Shown: positions 1 to 5,904, numbered from the stretch's first letter. The stretch: DNA of 7,712 nt from an archaeon (GCA_016550405.1 JABXGX010000057.1:1-7712); one strand, 5' to 3'. The notes: generated by a model from the letters alone, not told the origin. Translations and numbers: made by a program.

Positions 1-1
1 C

Positions 2-661
2 TTCGAAATCGAACACCAACGATGCATCACCAGCGACAATGCCCCCGTCGACATCGACCTCCTTATCTACCATCGCGTTGTCAATGCCCGTGACAGCGTC
101 CTGCGAATCCGCGACTTCAGCGGCGCTGCCCTCGGAATCAGCCAAACGACGCTCCGCGCCGTCGTCGGTGACATTACCCTCGATGACGTCTTAGCTAAAC
201 GTGAATACATCAATAGTGTCCTCCGCGAGAAACTAGATGAAAACACAGAGCCTTGGGGTGTGAAGGTTACAAAAGTCGAGATTCGTGAGATTCTTCCACC
301 AACCAAGGTGAACGAAGCAATGATCATGCAGATGGAGGCTGAAAGGCGACGACGAGCTATGGTCACGGAAGCAGCCGGGAAGCGGGAATCAACTATTGCT
401 ATCGCTGAAGGTGATAAGCAATCGGCGATTCTGCGAGCGGAAGGTGAACGCCAGTCTGCTATTCTGCGAGCGGAAGGTGAAGCCTTAGCGCTCCAGAAAG
501 TCTTTGATGTTGCGAAAGGGATTGATGAAAAGACCATGGTGATCCAGTACTTGGGTACGATACGGGAGCTAGGGTCAAGTCCAAGTACGAAGTATGTGAT
601 TCCCATCGAATTCACGCAGTTAGTGACACCAATTCAAAAATTCCTGAAGGGCGTCAAGTAA
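2..661 (+). CDS. SPFH/band 7 (stomatin/prohibitin-like) protein, 5' end missing
   Basis: The reading frame is open from base 2 and ends at TAA 659-661, giving 219 residues. The start and the N-terminal membrane anchor lie outside the window. The visible part begins inside the SPFH domain: a stretch like VDIDLLIYHRVVNA is followed by LRAVVGDITLDDVLAKREYI and by WGVKVTKVEIREILPP, which is the usual end of a stomatin-type band 7 domain. A charged coiled coil rich in Ala, Glu and Arg follows, with 11-residue repeats (QSAILRAEGER, QSAILRAEGEA). The C-terminal segment (TKYVIPIEF...) is typical of the family. Members oligomerise on the inner face of the membrane as scaffolds, often next to an NfeD-type protein; none is visible downstream. 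ATG 260 is internal and would cut the domain, so it is not taken as the start. Codon usage changes near base 190 (see findings). Family assignment is confident; the specific role is unknown. Confidence 0.9.
   Translation, partial: FEIEHQRCITSDNAPVDIDLLIYHRVVNARDSVLRIRDFSGAALGISQTTLRAVVGDITLDDVLAKREYINSVLREKLDENTEPWGVKVTKVEIREILPPTKVNEAMIMQMEAERRRRAMVTEAAGKRESTIAIAEGDKQSAILRAEGERQSAILRAEGEALALQKVFDVAKGIDEKTMVIQYLGTIRELGSSPSTKYVIPIEFTQLVTPIQKFLKGVK
419..484 (+). repeat. Tandem 33-base in-frame repeat in the SPFH coiled coil
   Basis: Two copies of 33 bases (419-451 and 452-484) encode QSAILRAEGER and QSAILRAEGEA. They share an exact 20-base core at 428-447 and 461-480. The preceding 33 bases (386-418, ESTIAIAEGDK) look like a more diverged third copy. 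The period of 11 codons matches a hendecad coiled-coil repeat, which is common in SPFH proteins, so the repeat is probably structural in the protein and arose by local duplication. Confidence 0.85.
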
Positions 662-674
662 GGCTTGGATACAA

Positions 675-720
675 CGGTGGTGGCACCGAGCAGCTGAGCT
701 TGTTCGGTTGTCTGTCTTAT
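675..720 (+). terminator. Possible terminator of the SPFH gene
   Basis: A perfect 5-base stem (CGGTG 675-679, CACCG 684-688) with a GTGG loop lies 14 bases after the SPFH stop codon. It is followed by a T- and pyrimidine-rich stretch from about 700 to 720. The stem is short and there is no long T run, so this is tentative. It sits in the convergent gap between the SPFH gene and the leftward cluster. Confidence 0.3.
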
Positions 721-741
721 CTATTGTGCTAATCCGGTATC

Positions 742-747
742 AAAAAA
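742..747 (-). terminator. T6 run after the leftward gene cluster, poly-T terminator candidate
   Basis: Read on the minus strand, a run of six T begins 8 bases after the stop codon (756-758) of the last gene of the cluster. Archaeal RNA polymerase commonly terminates at oligo-T tracts without a required hairpin, so this is a reasonable end point for the leftward transcript. Confidence 0.4.
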
Positions 748-755
748 CTGCTTCA

Positions 756-1067
756 TTACTTTGCTGCAGCTTGAACTTTCTCTTTCACGGTTTCGCGTGT
801 GTCGTTATCGAGGACGGTCGTATATGATTTGTAGCCAGGCAAGCCCGTTCGGATTTCTTCGATGAGGAGCATCAGTGCTTTTTCGGAGTCCAGCTCACGA
901 ACCTCTAAACTAGCATCGTCAAAAATGAAGCTGACTTCCTTCCATTTCCCTTCTCCAATCTGATACATCATATACACATAATCGTCGGTCATGAGAATCG
1001 CAGAATTGACCTTCCATGCTTCTTCCAACAATTCAAGGGTTTTCGTAGCATTCTCCTCTTTACTCAT
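756..1067 (-). CDS. Small protein of unknown function (103 aa)
   Basis: I do not recognise a family. With the ATG at 1067 the product is 103 residues, soluble and acidic, beginning MSKEENATKTLELLEEAW. It has an N-terminal helix, a central run of probable beta strands (SAILMTDDYVYMMYQIG, then KWKEVSFIF), a second helix (SEKALMLLIEEI) and a Lys/Glu/Ala-rich tail. The frame is open upstream to a TTG at 1142 with another ATG at 1106. ATG 1067 is preferred because GTGAT precedes it at a fair spacing and the protein then begins like a normal soluble domain; the upstream ATG has no visible ribosome binding site. A TTTTTATG box about 40 bases upstream could be a promoter of its own. It is last in the leftward cluster, after the tRNA endonuclease. 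The coding assignment is fairly safe; the start is less so. Confidence 0.7.
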   Translation of the reverse strand: MSKEENATKTLELLEEAWKVNSAILMTDDYVYMMYQIGEGKWKEVSFIFDDASLEVRELDSEKALMLLIEEIRTGLPGYKSYTTVLDNDTRETVKEKVQAAAK

Positions 1068-1146
1068 AGGTATCACGTCGGTGCTAGTGACTCTACAATT
1101 CTTCATAAAAATCCAGTGGTTAGTCTGTGGAGGCTTGTACAATACC

Positions 1147-1707
1147 TCATGGTTTAATCCATGAAAAAACGAAATACCGTACTTTTCCAGTTTCTGTTGA
1201 AGTTGCTAAGACAAAGCGTTTACGCACTGAGGTTGCTAAACGCCCCGCGCGTACGACCTCTATTGCAGAGACTTCGTCTGATTTCGCGATGACTTCGACA
1301 ATAAAAAGTGAATGATCAATCCCTGGCCCATGGCGATAAACGGCAAAATCGGCACCAAACTTAAGGCCCGGGCGCACGACAAATCCTCGTTTCCGCAAAT
1401 CTTCATAAACTTGGTACTTCCGGCTGAAGTCTTTGTGTTGTTGTTCTGCGGTTTCAATGAGATCTTTTTCTTTAATCGGCGTGGTCTTCTCCTCGGTGTA
1501 GACTTCGATTTTACCTTTCCGAAGTAGATGTAACGCTTCGAAGAATGAAAGCTGGGAAGGGCGATCAAATTCAGAGGTTTTGGGTTTACGTATTCCGAGT
1601 GGCTTCCCGTAAAAACCGTCACTATAGAGTTTGGAGCCGTCCTCAGGGTTCCAGACTACGACTTTGTTTTCTACAATTTGGGCGGAAATACGTTTAGCTT
1701 TTGGCAT
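1147..1707 (-). CDS. endA: tRNA-splicing endonuclease, archaeal EndA type
   Basis: This enzyme cuts introns from precursor tRNAs at bulge-helix-bulge motifs, leaving 2',3'-cyclic phosphate ends. At 186 residues it has the length of the homotetrameric alpha-4 form (about 180), not the fused double-length form. The C-terminal catalytic domain is clear: YQVYEDLRKRGFVVRPGLKF (98-117), then FAVYRHGPG with Tyr124, DHSLFIVEV with His132, and SVRKRFVLA with Lys163. The His-to-Lys spacing of 31 matches the known Methanocaldococcus enzyme (125 to 156). The N-terminal domain carries the usual FYGKPLG segment (32-38) and LSFFEALHLL. The start is ATG 1707 with GTGAG a few bases upstream. It lies 58 bases after the DUF47 gene on the same strand. 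That gap contains CTTTTAAA, so it may have its own promoter. Identification is firm. Confidence 0.95.
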   Translation of the reverse strand: MPKAKRISAQIVENKVVVWNPEDGSKLYSDGFYGKPLGIRKPKTSEFDRPSQLSFFEALHLLRKGKIEVYTEEKTTPIKEKDLIETAEQQHKDFSRKYQVYEDLRKRGFVVRPGLKFGADFAVYRHGPGIDHSLFIVEVIAKSDEVSAIEVVRAGRLATSVRKRFVLATSTETGKVRYFVFSWIKP

Positions 1708-1765
1708 TTCAGCTCACTTGGATAAGGCTTTATGTATTCAGTGGCTACGCAGTTTAAAAGAAGTA

Positions 1766-2419
1766 CTATGGAATACGTGCAATTGCGATTATTCGAACTG
1801 CGTCAGCCGCGTCTTCGGCAGCATCCGCGATTTCTTCGAGGTGCTGACCCAAATCCTTCAATCGTAGTAACACGGTAATCTCAATATTAGACCGGTAAAG
1901 GAACTGAGTGAAGCTTCGATGAGCTGAATCAGCTTCACGTTCAGCTAGGTCGACTTGCATGGCAAAATCAACGGCTTTGTCAGAATTTTGCTCTAGGAAC
2001 AGGATCGCTTGTCGCATTTTATAAACAGCGTCAGTGAGGGCATCCAGCATGGCTTTGAAGTGCTCCTTTGTTTTCTCATCGGGATGAAACTCTTCTAATC
2101 CTGTTAGGTCCCATGCGGAAGCTTCGCAAAGGTCAGCAATATCATCAGTGCGCATTACAAGGCGAAAATAATCACTTCGGCGAAGCATTGTTTCAGAAAT
2201 AGATAACTCATCGAGCAGCGTACGTTTAATGCTATCAGCTTTTCTTTCGAGTTTAGCTAACTTGTTGAAGTGTTCTCGGTGAGCTTCCTTGCGTCCATCC
2301 ATCCAATCTTCAATCATTACTCGAAGGGATTTCGCGGCTTGCAGAACAACTCCTGCATGATCCTGAGCGATCGCGATGGCTTTGTATTCCGCGCGATTTT
2401 CTGAAGTATCTAATGTCAC
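1766..2419 (-). CDS. DUF47 / PhoU-like protein
   Basis: The 217-residue product is almost wholly helical and matches the DUF47 (TIGR00153-like) family, which is related to PhoU. Typical features are the paired helical bundle with IEDWMDGRKEAHREHFNKL, KLERKADSIKRTLLDEL (metal-binding-type E/D-x3-D pattern), DYFRLVMRTDDIADLCE, and in the second half DLAEREADSAHRSFTQFLY and LLRLKDLGQHLEEIADAAED. Family members usually sit beside Pit-type phosphate transporters and are thought to modulate them; no transporter is visible here. The start is GTG 2419 with AGAGGT (2428-2433 on the plus strand as ACCTCT) at an 8-base spacing. That site lies inside a hairpin (see separate entry). The gene is 59 bases after uppP on the same strand, so cotranscription is likely. 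The cellular role in this organism is inferred only from the family. Confidence 0.88.
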   Translation of the reverse strand: MTLDTSENRAEYKAIAIAQDHAGVVLQAAKSLRVMIEDWMDGRKEAHREHFNKLAKLERKADSIKRTLLDELSISETMLRRSDYFRLVMRTDDIADLCEASAWDLTGLEEFHPDEKTKEHFKAMLDALTDAVYKMRQAILFLEQNSDKAVDFAMQVDLAEREADSAHRSFTQFLYRSNIEITVLLRLKDLGQHLEEIADAAEDAADAVRIIAIARIP

Positions 2420-2424
2420 TTTAC

Positions 2425-2446
2425 CTGACCTCTGAGCGAGGGTCAG
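2425..2446 (-). promoter_or_regulatory. Hairpin covering the ribosome binding site of the DUF47 gene
   Basis: On the minus strand CTGACC(C)TC pairs with GAGGTCAG around a 5-base GCTCA loop: eight base pairs with one bulged C. The Shine-Dalgarno sequence AGAGGT lies mostly inside the 3' arm, and the GTG start is 5 bases beyond the stem. Such a structure would be expected to limit ribosome access. An 11-codon ORF (ATG at 2456, TAA at 2421-2423) reads straight through the hairpin and ends one base before the GTG, so its translation could open the stem. The pairing is seen directly; the regulatory role is inferred. Confidence 0.5.
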
Positions 2447-2478
2447 CTACACCCATATTAAAGCATATCGCCTCTACT

Positions 2479-3333
2479 TCACGGAATTCCGAGAATAAGG
2501 CTCGGTACAGTTAGTATTACAACGAGAACACCGAGTGCTAGAGTAAAAATCCACCACGGAACACGGATGGCATAATATCGAAGTAAGGCTAACGTCAGTA
2601 GGCCCACAAAGAAAGCAACCACCATCAAGCCCAGCAGAATTGAAAATGGCAAGATGAGCACGGCACCTTCAACAAGAAAATCCAAAGCAACCACACCAAA
2701 GATTGCAGGAACGCTCAAAAGGAAACTCAATTTTAACGCCTCTTCTCTATTAACACCGCGAATGAGAAGCCACGTCAATGTCATGGCTGACCGGCTGATT
2801 CCTGGGAGCACAGCAATTCCTTGAAGCAATCCAATCACAAACGCTTCGTAAAGAGCGATTTCTGCAAGAGTGCGATCCCCTTTCATACCCCGTTGAAAAT
2901 ACAAAACAATCCCAGTTACCATAAGCAAGATTCCAATCAGAAGTGTAACTATGCTACCCATCAAATAAGTAACCCAGCTTTTCAAAAAGAAATAGAGGGG
3001 CAATGACACACAGATCGTTCCCAGTGTTCCCACAACCACAAACACGAACAGTGGTCCCAAGAGTTTTACAGAACCAGCTTCTGACGTAGCAGCTTCTGGT
3101 GAGTGTACTCGAAGATACAACGAGCCGAAGATTTCTCGATGATAGAACGCAATAACCGTGAATGCAGTTCCTAAATGCAACCAAAACACAAGGGATAACA
3201 CAAAGGCGGGATCGAAAAAGAAAACGTTTACTCCAACCAATAATATCTGCCCTTCACTACTCACAGGAAGATACTCAAGAAACCCCTGCATTAGCGCCAA
3301 AATCAGAAGTGGAATAATCATGATAGGATTCAC
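2479..3333 (-). CDS. uppP: UppP/BacA-family polyprenyl-diphosphate phosphatase
   Basis: An integral membrane protein of 284 residues, close to the usual family length, with about eight hydrophobic segments. Family members remove the terminal phosphate from a C55-type isoprenoid diphosphate to recycle the lipid carrier of glycan assembly. In an archaeon the substrate would more likely be a dolichyl-type diphosphate. Both signature regions are present: QGFLEYLPVSSEGQ (16-29), with the (E/Q)xxxE pair as Gln16 and Glu20, and PGISRSAMT (177-185), with the key Arg181. Two usual residues differ: the His after SS-x-G is Gln29, and the Gly of SRSG is Ala183. The start is given as GTG 3333. ATG 3321, four codons in, is possible and neither has a strong ribosome binding site. 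It is first in the leftward cluster with a CTTAAAA box upstream. Family is confident; the exact substrate is not. Confidence 0.88.
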   Translation of the reverse strand: MNPIMIIPLLILALMQGFLEYLPVSSEGQILLVGVNVFFFDPAFVLSLVFWLHLGTAFTVIAFYHREIFGSLYLRVHSPEAATSEAGSVKLLGPLFVFVVVGTLGTICVSLPLYFFLKSWVTYLMGSIVTLLIGILLMVTGIVLYFQRGMKGDRTLAEIALYEAFVIGLLQGIAVLPGISRSAMTLTWLLIRGVNREEALKLSFLLSVPAIFGVVALDFLVEGAVLILPFSILLGLMVVAFFVGLLTLALLRYYAIRVPWWIFTLALGVLVVILTVPSLILGIP

Positions 3334-3364
3334 TCGGATTATCTTCGTTCATATCAGCTTTTCC

Positions 3365-3371
3365 TTTTAAG
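3365..3371 (-). promoter_or_regulatory. Candidate box A promoter for uppP and the leftward cluster
   Basis: CTTAAAA on the minus strand, followed by a purine-rich stretch, about 35 bases before the GTG at 3333. With initiation about 25 bases downstream the leader would be very short. The same CTTAAAA word occurs at comparable places before two plus-strand genes (3464 and 4277). Confidence 0.4.
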
Positions 3372-3463
3372 ACTTGTTTGATAAAGCGCCAATCAGAAAT
3401 ACTTCGTGCTTAGTTAACGAAATCGAAAATGCCCATTTGCTGCTTTCGTTTGATGGGGAATTG

Positions 3464-3470
3464 CTTAAAA
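3464..3470 (+). promoter_or_regulatory. Candidate box A promoter for the winged-helix gene
   Basis: CTTAAAA preceded by the AATTG context, centred about 38 bases before the GTG at 3505. Initiation near 3493 would leave a leader of about 12 bases that just includes the GAGGA ribosome binding site at 3494-3498. The 171-base divergent gap (3334-3504) holds this box, the uppP box, and nothing else I can identify. Confidence 0.35.
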
Positions 3471-3504
3471 CCTGCCGATGATAAAATTTCTTTGAGGATT
3501 TACC

Positions 3505-3846
3505 GTGGAATCTGAACGCCCCCCACAACCCGCAGAGAGTCAGAAGCTCTCACTCTTACAGACAATCACAGAGAAAGATGCGGTCAAACGGGAGCTTCTC
3601 CGCTGCTTGAGTGATGGCTTTTGGCACACAACCTCTGAACTAGCTCGGTTCGCTAAAAAGGCGAATCCAGTGATGGGTCTGGTCACAGTTGGAACAATTC
3701 TCACTCGCATGCAACAACAAATGGGCGCACACTTTCTTGAGCAAATGATACAGCAAGCCGAAGAAGGAGTATCTTCGTGGCGAATCGGCGTCGAATGGCT
3801 GGAGGTTGTTAAACAACTTGTCAAGCAGCATTCGCAGCCGGTTTAA
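3505..3846 (+). CDS. Small protein, probable winged-helix DNA-binding domain
   Basis: A 113-residue protein with no family that I can name. The middle reads like a winged helix-turn-helix: helix 1 around DAVKRELLRCLSDG (25-38), helix 2 HTTSELARFAKKA (41-53), a recognition-type helix VTVGTILTRMQQQMG (60-74), and a possible wing at VSSWRIGVEWLEVV (89-102). The N-terminus is Pro-rich and probably disordered. It starts with GTG 3505, supported by TTGAGGA at 3492-3498 with a short spacer. It stands 162 bases upstream of the histone gene on the same strand, with a hairpin and promoter elements in between, so it is probably transcribed separately. A role as a transcription factor is an inference from the fold pattern only. 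Confidence 0.72.
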   Translation: MESERPPQPAESQKLSLLQTITEKDAVKRELLRCLSDGFWHTTSELARFAKKANPVMGLVTVGTILTRMQQQMGAHFLEQMIQQAEEGVSSWRIGVEWLEVVKQLVKQHSQPV

Positions 3847-3850
3847 GGAT

Positions 3851-3878
3851 GGAATAGTGTGGTCTTTAAGGCTATTCC
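3851..3878 (+). terminator. Inverted repeat after the winged-helix gene
   Basis: GGAATAG (3851-3857) and CTATTCC (3872-3878) form a perfect 7-base stem, plus one possible G-U pair, around a loop of about 14 bases. It begins 5 bases after the stop codon of the winged-helix gene. No T run follows directly, so it could be a transcript 3' end structure or an operator upstream of the histone promoter. Confidence 0.35.
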
Positions 3879-3920
3879 CTGTTAGGCTGCTTTATCAATG
3901 GAAAAAAGGGCTTTAATACA

Positions 3921-3930
3921 ACCTTTATAA
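3921..3930 (+). promoter_or_regulatory. Candidate TATA box of the histone gene
   Basis: ACCTTTATAA is the best match in the window to the archaeal box A consensus. It is about 80 bases before the histone ATG, implying a leader of some 55 bases. Other AT-rich boxes lie closer: CTTTTAAT near 3939, and TTATTTTA at 3981, which would give a leaderless transcript. The start site is therefore unsettled. Confidence 0.4.
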
Positions 3931-4008
3931 GGATTCGGCTTTTAATCGGTGTAAAACTTAAGTAGGAGCAACAAGAACGGTTATTTTAGCTAAATACCGG
4001 TGCTGCTT

Positions 4009-4248
4009 ATGCCTCGAGAAAAAACCACTCGAATAATACCTTTGGCTCCCATTGACCGTTTGATCAGGAAAGCTGGGGCTGAACGTGTCAGTGAACACGC
4101 GGCAACAGAACTCGGTGAAGTCCTAGAAGAACTAGGAATTGAAGTCGCCACAATCGCCAAAGAACTCTCTGAGTTTGCTGGACGAAAAACTGTCACTCGC
4201 AAAGATGTGAAATTAGCCTATAAACAATGGAAAAAGACTCGGCGATAA
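4009..4248 (+). CDS. Archaeal histone with a short N-terminal tail
   Basis: A 79-residue histone-fold protein that wraps and compacts chromosomal DNA as dimers and larger stacks. It aligns with HMfB from IPLAPIDRLIRKAGAERVS (10-28) to FAGRKTVTRKDVKLAYKQW (56-74) with a constant offset of seven. Arg17 corresponds to the DNA-contacting Arg10, Gly23 to Gly16 (which allows layer stacking in hypernucleosomes), and Arg59-Lys60-Thr61 to the RKT loop. Compared with the usual 66-69 residues it has about seven extra charged N-terminal residues (MPREKTTR) and a basic KKTRR end. The start is ATG 4009, with GGTG just upstream. An in-frame GTG at 4000 would add MLL and is less likely. It is monocistronic by layout, followed by the aminotransferase after 87 bases with its own box A. 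Identification is firm. Confidence 0.95.
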   Translation: MPREKTTRIIPLAPIDRLIRKAGAERVSEHAATELGEVLEELGIEVATIAKELSEFAGRKTVTRKDVKLAYKQWKKTRR

Positions 4249-4276
4249 TTTTCCCTGACAAGGAACAATCTTAAGG

Positions 4277-4283
4277 CTTAAAA
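4277..4283 (+). promoter_or_regulatory. Candidate box A promoter of the aminotransferase
   Basis: CTTAAAA within AAGGCTTAAAATGG, about 56 bases before the ATG at 4336. It would give a leader of roughly 30 bases that contains the Shine-Dalgarno site. It has the same core word as the boxes at 3464 (+) and 3371 (-). Confidence 0.4.
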
Positions 4284-4324
4284 TGGGGTCCAATGCACAG
4301 TCCTAGCCTATACTTCTCTTTCGT

Positions 4325-4330
4325 AGGTGA
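4325..4330 (+). promoter_or_regulatory. Shine-Dalgarno site deciding the aminotransferase start
   Basis: AGGTGA ends five bases before ATG 4336. The alternative in-frame GTG at 4327 lies inside this site, so the ATG is the better start. Confidence 0.65.
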
Positions 4331-4335
4331 AGTGC

Positions 4336-5553
4336 ATGTCCCCCAAACCTCTATCTACTGCCTTTATCACAAAACGCACGAAAACTATCCAGTACGCAAT
4401 CCGCGATGTAGTTGTTACCGCTAAACAGCTTGAGGCCACTGGGAAACAAATCACCTATCTCAACATCGGCGATCCGATCGTTTTTGATTTTGAAACTCCC
4501 GCTTTCCTAATTGACGCTTTTTGTAAGGCCGCACGAGAAGGACATAATGGATATTCCGCGTCACCTGGAATCCCGGCTTTTCGTGAAGCTGTTGTTGAAA
4601 AAGAACAGCGAATCAACAAAGTCTCTCTTAAAGCGACCGACGTCGTAGCAACTGCTGGGATTTCGGAGGGCATCCAAATGATAATGGCGGCTTTAGTTCA
4701 TCCTGGCTCTGAGGTATTAATGCCAGGTCCAACCTATCCTCCATATCTGTCGTTTGTCCGCTTCTTTGATGGAACTCCTCTTACCTATTGCTGCTTAGAA
4801 GAAGAGGGGTGGCAACCCGACATCGATGATATCCGCGCCAAGATAACGGACAAAACGGTGGCGATGGTCCTGATTAACCCTAATAATCCTACTGGCTCAG
4901 TATATTCTGAAAAGATTGTCAAAGCGTTTATTGATCTCGCTGGAGAATACGGGCTTCCCCTAATTTCCGATGAGGTTTATGATCGGCTTGTCTATGACCA
5001 GGTCCGTAAAAGTACAGCAGCCTTAGCGAAGGACGTCCCTGTTATTGGCTTCAATGGGTTGTCGAAAGTGTATCTTGTTCCTGGGTGGCGCATTGGTTAC
5101 ATGTACTTCCATCACCCCAACCAGGAGTTTGAGGACCTGAAAGAACATATCCTGAAACAAGCTCGTATTCGAATCTGTACGAATGCACCTGCCCAATATG
5201 CCGCTGCTTCTGCCCTCCGGGAGGGAGATACGTATCTCAAAGATGTCCTTGCTCGCCTCCGCCAACGACGTGATCTTGTCTTCAAACGATTGAACGAAAT
5301 TAATGGTATATCAACATCAAAACCCGAAGGGGCGTTCTATATCTTTCCCAAGATTGACCTTGAACAGCGATGGCAAACCGATGAAGCGTTTGTCATGGAT
5401 TTGCTTCATAAAACAGGCGTCTTGGTCGTCCATGGATCCGGGTTTGATCCAGTATATGGTGCGAATCATTTCCGGTTGGTGTTCCTTGCTCCACCCACCA
5501 CACTCAACTCTGCCTTGGATGCAATAGAAGCATTCATGGAAAAGCCGTCCTAG
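4336..5553 (+). CDS. PLP-dependent aminotransferase class I/II, alanine-aminotransferase type
   Basis: A 405-residue fold-type I transaminase that moves amino groups between an amino acid and 2-oxoglutarate or pyruvate in the cytoplasm. All cofactor and substrate residues are visible: GYSASPGIPAFREAV near the N-terminus, the NPNNPTG motif (181-187), SDEVYD with Asp212 and Tyr215 for the pyridine ring, the Schiff-base Lys244 in GLSKVYLVPGWRIGY with Arg252 for the phosphate, and Arg380 in HFRLVFLAPP for the substrate carboxylate. The NIGDP opening and the SKVYLVPGWRIGY form resemble archaeal alanine aminotransferases and bacterial AlaA, but aspartate or aromatic specificity cannot be excluded from sequence alone. 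Length is normal and nothing is missing. It is convergent with the 98-residue gene, leaving only 36 bases between the stop codons. Confidence 0.93.
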   Translation: MSPKPLSTAFITKRTKTIQYAIRDVVVTAKQLEATGKQITYLNIGDPIVFDFETPAFLIDAFCKAAREGHNGYSASPGIPAFREAVVEKEQRINKVSLKATDVVATAGISEGIQMIMAALVHPGSEVLMPGPTYPPYLSFVRFFDGTPLTYCCLEEEGWQPDIDDIRAKITDKTVAMVLINPNNPTGSVYSEKIVKAFIDLAGEYGLPLISDEVYDRLVYDQVRKSTAALAKDVPVIGFNGLSKVYLVPGWRIGYMYFHHPNQEFEDLKEHILKQARIRICTNAPAQYAAASALREGDTYLKDVLARLRQRRDLVFKRLNEINGISTSKPEGAFYIFPKIDLEQRWQTDEAFVMDLLHKTGVLVVHGSGFDPVYGANHFRLVFLAPPTTLNSALDAIEAFMEKPS

Positions 5554-5589
5554 CAGAAATCTGAACAAAATAGTTGGACAAGGGTTGGG

Positions 5590-5886
5590 CTACTGATTAG
5601 GTTGGACTTGTGGTCCACCTGACGTGTTTGTACGCGCCTCTTGAACCATTCGTCCAATCGTTCCAAACATCCGTTCCGGGCTGAACATCGGCATTGATAC
5701 GTTATTTTGAATCGCGTTGAATATCTCATTGTGGTTCAGGTCGGTAGTTAAGGGCGTTGTGCTAATTTCAGTGGGTCCCCGGAATACCTTCACGGCCCAT
5801 CGGTCTCCCATGCGTCCCAGTTCAACGAGGTATGAAGTTAATGGGAGCAGATAACGTTGGGTAATAGCCTGATATTCTTGTGACAT
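5590..5886 (-). CDS. Small protein of unknown function (98 aa)
   Basis: I do not recognise a family. The 98-residue product has an N-terminal amphipathic helix (MSQEYQAITQRYLLPLTSYL), then a short beta-like stretch (RWAVKVFRGPTEISTTPLTT), a helix with DLNHNEIFNAIQNN, a Met/Phe/Pro-rich segment (SMPMFSPERMFGTIGRM, 64-80) and a polar Gly/Pro/Gln tail that is probably disordered. There is no membrane segment or Cys cluster. The start is ATG 5886, supported by AGAGGCGAT upstream. It follows the coiled-coil gene after 64 bases on the same strand, so the two may be cotranscribed. Good start signal and clean codon structure support a real gene. Confidence 0.68.
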   Translation of the reverse strand: MSQEYQAITQRYLLPLTSYLVELGRMGDRWAVKVFRGPTEISTTPLTTDLNHNEIFNAIQNNVSMPMFSPERMFGTIGRMVQEARTNTSGGPQVQPNQ

Positions 5887-5891
5887 ACTTC

Positions 5892-5904
5892 ATCGCCTCT
5901 ACTT
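5892..5904 (-). promoter_or_regulatory. Strong ribosome binding site of the 98-aa gene, also present after uppP
   Basis: AAGTAGAGGCGAT on the minus strand contains GAGG about 9 bases before ATG 5886. The identical 13 bases occur on the same strand at 2467-2479, directly overlapping the end of uppP, where they are followed by ATG CTT TAA. Confidence 0.5.

Noticed and set aside
419..484. Tandem repeat as a CRISPR or mobile-element signature
   Set aside because: There are only two clear copies with no spacers, the period is a multiple of three, and it encodes a hendecad coiled-coil unit.
67..615. 182-codon open frame on the minus strand opposite the SPFH gene
   Set aside because: It is the antisense shadow of a well-supported family gene. 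Its Ser/Arg-rich repeats simply mirror the 33-base coiled-coil repeat.
1260..1622. 120-codon minus-strand frame overlapping endA
   Set aside because: It lies in another frame inside the endonuclease, whose catalytic motifs fix the true frame.
2421..2456. 11-codon ORF before the DUF47 gene as a separate gene
   Set aside because: It has no well-placed ribosome binding site and is too short to support on its own, so it is kept only as part of the hairpin observation.
3334..3504. Possible small RNA or gene in the divergent gap
   Set aside because: Apart from two box A-like words and one ribosome binding site, no stable structure or coding frame was found.
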